From an uncultured Burkholderiaceae bacterium (lineage in GTDB: Bacteria; Pseudomonadota; Gammaproteobacteria; Burkholderiales; Burkholderiaceae_F): DNA of 14,073 bases. Position numbers and translations under genes: made by a program. Of the stretch, positions 12,667 to 14,073 are shown in pieces; within the stretch, counting starts at the first letter, position 1; every line of letters begins with the position of its first letter. The stretch is from NCBI GenBank assembly GCA_937936215.1, contig CALGWX010000328.1:1-14073 (forward strand). The letters are read 5' to 3'. The notes beneath the pieces were generated by a model. It was not told the origin of the DNA, searched no databases, and saw only the letters and a list, made by a program, of their open reading frames with translations.

Positions 12667-13878
12667 TCATGACGCCTCCTCTTGCACCGGTGCGGCCACC
12701 TCCGCAGGCCCCCCGGGCCCGGCATCGTTGAACAGCGCGATATAGGGCGCATAGCGAAAGCGCCGGTTCCGCGCGTAGCCGGTCATCTCGCTGAGCACGC
12801 CGAGCTTCACCAGCCGGGAGACCAGGCTGTTGGCGGCGGCGTAAGTGGTGCCGGTCATCTTCTGCACGTCGTTCACGGCGACGATCGGGCGGTCGAACAG
12901 CGATTCGAGGACCTTGTGGCCCTTGCCCGCCGCGCGGCCGAGTTGCGCCGTGATCGCGGCGCGGTGCTGCTCGCGCAGTTGCAGGATCCGCCGTGCGGTC
13001 TCCGCGGCCTCACCGGCCACCTCGATGACGCCGCGCAGGAAGAAGGCGAGCCACGCTTCCCAGGCCCCTTGGTCGCGGACCGCCTGCAAGTGCTCGTAGT
13101 ACGTCTGCCGGTGCTGCTTGAAGTAATGCGACAGATACAGCACCGGCTTGTGCAGCACGCCGCGCTCGGTCAGCAGGAACGTGATCAGCAGCCGCCCGAC
13201 CCGCCCATTGCCGTCGAGGAACGGGTGAATCGTCTCGAACTGCACGTGCGCGAGCGCGATCTTCACCAGCGGCGGCAGCTCGTCGGCCGCGTGCAGGAAG
13301 GTCTCCAGGTCCCCCAGCGCCGCGGGCACCGCGTGGTGCGGCGGCGGCACGAAGGTGGCGGTGGCGAGCGTGCAGCCAGCCGGGCCGATCCAGTTCTGGC
13401 TGGTGCGCAGTTCTCCGGGCTGCAGCCTGCCGCCGCGCACGCCGCGCATCAGCTCGGCGTGGATCTCGCGGATCAGGCGCACCGACACCGGCAGCTCGGC
13501 GAGTCGCGCCAGGCCGTGGTTCATCGCGCGCACGTAGTTGATCACCTCGTCCACGTCGCGCGGCAAGGTCTGCTCGAAGAGCTGCGCTTCGGCGGCGAGC
13601 AGGTCCTGCAGGGAGCTCTGCGTGCCCTCGATCTGGCTGGAGAGCACCGCCTCCTTGCGCACGTACATGAAGACGAAGAGGTCCGGGTTCGGCAGGGTGA
13701 GCACCGAACCGTCGAGCCGGCCCAGCGCGCGGTCGGCGGCGGACAGCAGGCCCTGCAGCTCACCGCCCAGTGCCAGCGGGGGCTTGGGCGGCAGGGGCGC
13801 CGGCATGAACGCCCGATAGCCCGTGGGCTGGGTGATGTAGCGTCCCGCTCGGGTCGGAGCTTCGCCGACGGTCGCCAT
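12667..13878 (-). CDS. fic: Fic family protein (class II, self-inhibited, with C-terminal winged helix)
   Basis: A 403-residue Fic protein, an enzyme type that usually transfers AMP from ATP to a target protein. The Fic core motif HPFLDGNGR is at 218-226 with His 218 and Asp 222 intact. The inhibitory motif SSQIEG is at 80-85 (Glu 84), N-terminal to the core, which makes it class II: Glu 84 should block productive ATP binding until relieved. The FVFMYVRKEAVLSS segment and the preceding N-terminal region are typical of the SoFic-like family. Residues about 325-395 (VNDVQKMTGTTYAAANSLVSRL) resemble a winged helix-turn-helix that may bind DNA. The ATG at 13878 has only a weak AAAGG (13890-13894) at 11-base spacing; a later in-frame ATG (Met 25) is possible but would remove conserved N-terminal sequence. 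It is the first intact gene of the run and could be its regulator, an independent toxin-like enzyme, or a passenger. The target is unknown. Confidence 0.93.
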   Translation of the reverse strand: MATVGEAPTRAGRYITQPTGYRAFMPAPLPPKPPLALGGELQGLLSAADRALGRLDGSVLTLPNPDLFVFMYVRKEAVLSSQIEGTQSSLQDLLAAEAQLFEQTLPRDVDEVINYVRAMNHGLARLAELPVSVRLIREIHAELMRGVRGGRLQPGELRTSQNWIGPAGCTLATATFVPPPHHAVPAALGDLETFLHAADELPPLVKIALAHVQFETIHPFLDGNGRVGRLLITFLLTERGVLHKPVLYLSHYFKQHRQTYYEHLQAVRDQGAWEAWLAFFLRGVIEVAGEAAETARRILQLREQHRAAITAQLGRAAGKGHKVLESLFDRPIVAVNDVQKMTGTTYAAANSLVSRLVKLGVLSEMTGYARNRRFRYAPYIALFNDAGPGGPAEVAAPVQEEAS

Positions 13879-13896
13879 CCAGATGGCTGCCTTTCG

Positions 13897-13924
13897 TATG
13901 GGGCCAGAATTGCTCCATATGATA
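13897..13924 (-). promoter_or_regulatory. Candidate promoter and operator in front of the Fic gene
   Basis: This is the most AT-rich stretch of the window. On the minus strand TATCAT (13919-13924) could be a -10 element, although the matching -35 (TTCTGT, 17 bases away) is poor. Next to it is an imperfect inverted repeat, TATGGGGC (13897-13904) and GCTCCATA (13912-13919), with one mismatch and a 7-base loop. It would cover the transcription start and resembles a repressor site. The Fic protein's own winged helix could be the binder, but that is a guess. Confidence 0.3.
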
Positions 13925-13962
13925 GGCAGTCTTTAACAAGAACAGAAGCCGCGCGCCTTGTT

Positions 13963-14073
13963 TTAGTTTCCGGAAGGTTCGAGGTGGAGGTAGACCGCCG
14001 GCTGCGTATTGGCCAGTTCGAGCGCCAAGCTGGTCTTGGCGACCTGGCGCGGGCCAAGCGGCGCCACCGCCGG
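13963..14073 (-). pseudogene. Truncated AAA (AAA_14/DUF4143-type) ATPase remnant, enters from right edge
   Basis: A 36-codon open stretch from the right edge to a TAA at 13963-13965. It encodes LGPRQVAKTSLALELA and then AVYLHLEPSGN. This matches the Walker A region and following strand of AAA_14/DUF4143 ATPases (usual form LGPRQVGKTTLA, then AVYLDLE), but the P-loop Gly before Lys is Ala. The protein stops right after the second strand, whereas the family is usually about 380-450 residues, and nothing resembling the rest is seen downstream. It is therefore most likely a decayed fragment. Its 5' end lies outside the window, so I cannot exclude that this is the tail of a rearranged longer gene. 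Confidence 0.6.

Noticed and set aside
12533..12670. 45-codon frame starting in an ATGA overlap with the Fic stop
   Set aside because: It is about one third Arg, has no similarity I recognise, and overlaps the well-supported helicase start. It could be a coupling leader, but there is no evidence for that.
10531..12672. 713-codon open frame on the plus strand
   Set aside because: It is antisense to the helicase N-terminal half and has low-complexity composition without domains.

Overview
This window is a high-GC bacterial accessory region read almost entirely from the minus strand. No taxonomic marker is present. The strong G/C preference at third codon positions and the Fic and PIN/Phd protein types fit a high-GC proteobacterium; a beta- or gammaproteobacterium is only a guess. 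There are no tRNA or rRNA genes, CRISPR arrays, transposase genes or recognisable integrases. The many long plus-strand frames are antisense shadows caused by high GC.

Layout in transcription order (right to left). A truncated AAA ATPase remnant enters at the right edge and stops at 13963. A short AT-richer spacer with operator- and promoter-like sequence follows. Next come a class II Fic protein (12667-13878), a giant DEAD/DEAH helicase with a DUF1998 region (7246-12549, 1767 aa), an SNF2-type helicase (4436-7249, 937 aa), a Phd/YefM antitoxin (4100-4375), a PIN-domain toxin (3666-4103), and a large N6-adenine DNA methyltransferase (1-3669). The methyltransferase runs off the left edge after 1223 codons. 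Helicase to SNF2, antitoxin to toxin, and toxin to methyltransferase each overlap by 4 bases (ATGA or GTGA). The largest gaps are 117, 60 and about 84 bases, so there is no unexplained stretch over 300 bases.

Interpretation. A DUF1998 helicase, an SNF2 helicase and a large adenine methyltransferase are the core parts of DISARM-like antiphage systems. DISARM proper has separate drmA and drmB genes, a phospholipase-D gene drmC, and drmD plus drmMI in class 1. Here the drmA-like helicase and drmB-like DUF1998 parts sit in one polypeptide and no PLD protein is visible. No intact DNA nuclease motif is seen either: the nuclease-like regions at the methyltransferase N-terminus and the DUF1998-helicase C-terminus both look degenerate. 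A type II toxin-antitoxin pair lies inside the cassette, with the methyltransferase start codon overlapping the toxin stop codon. The likely reading is a compact DISARM-related defence operon that modifies self DNA and uses two translocases against invading DNA, with an embedded addiction module and a Fic gene in front. Family assignments rest on motifs read by eye; the system-level role is inference.
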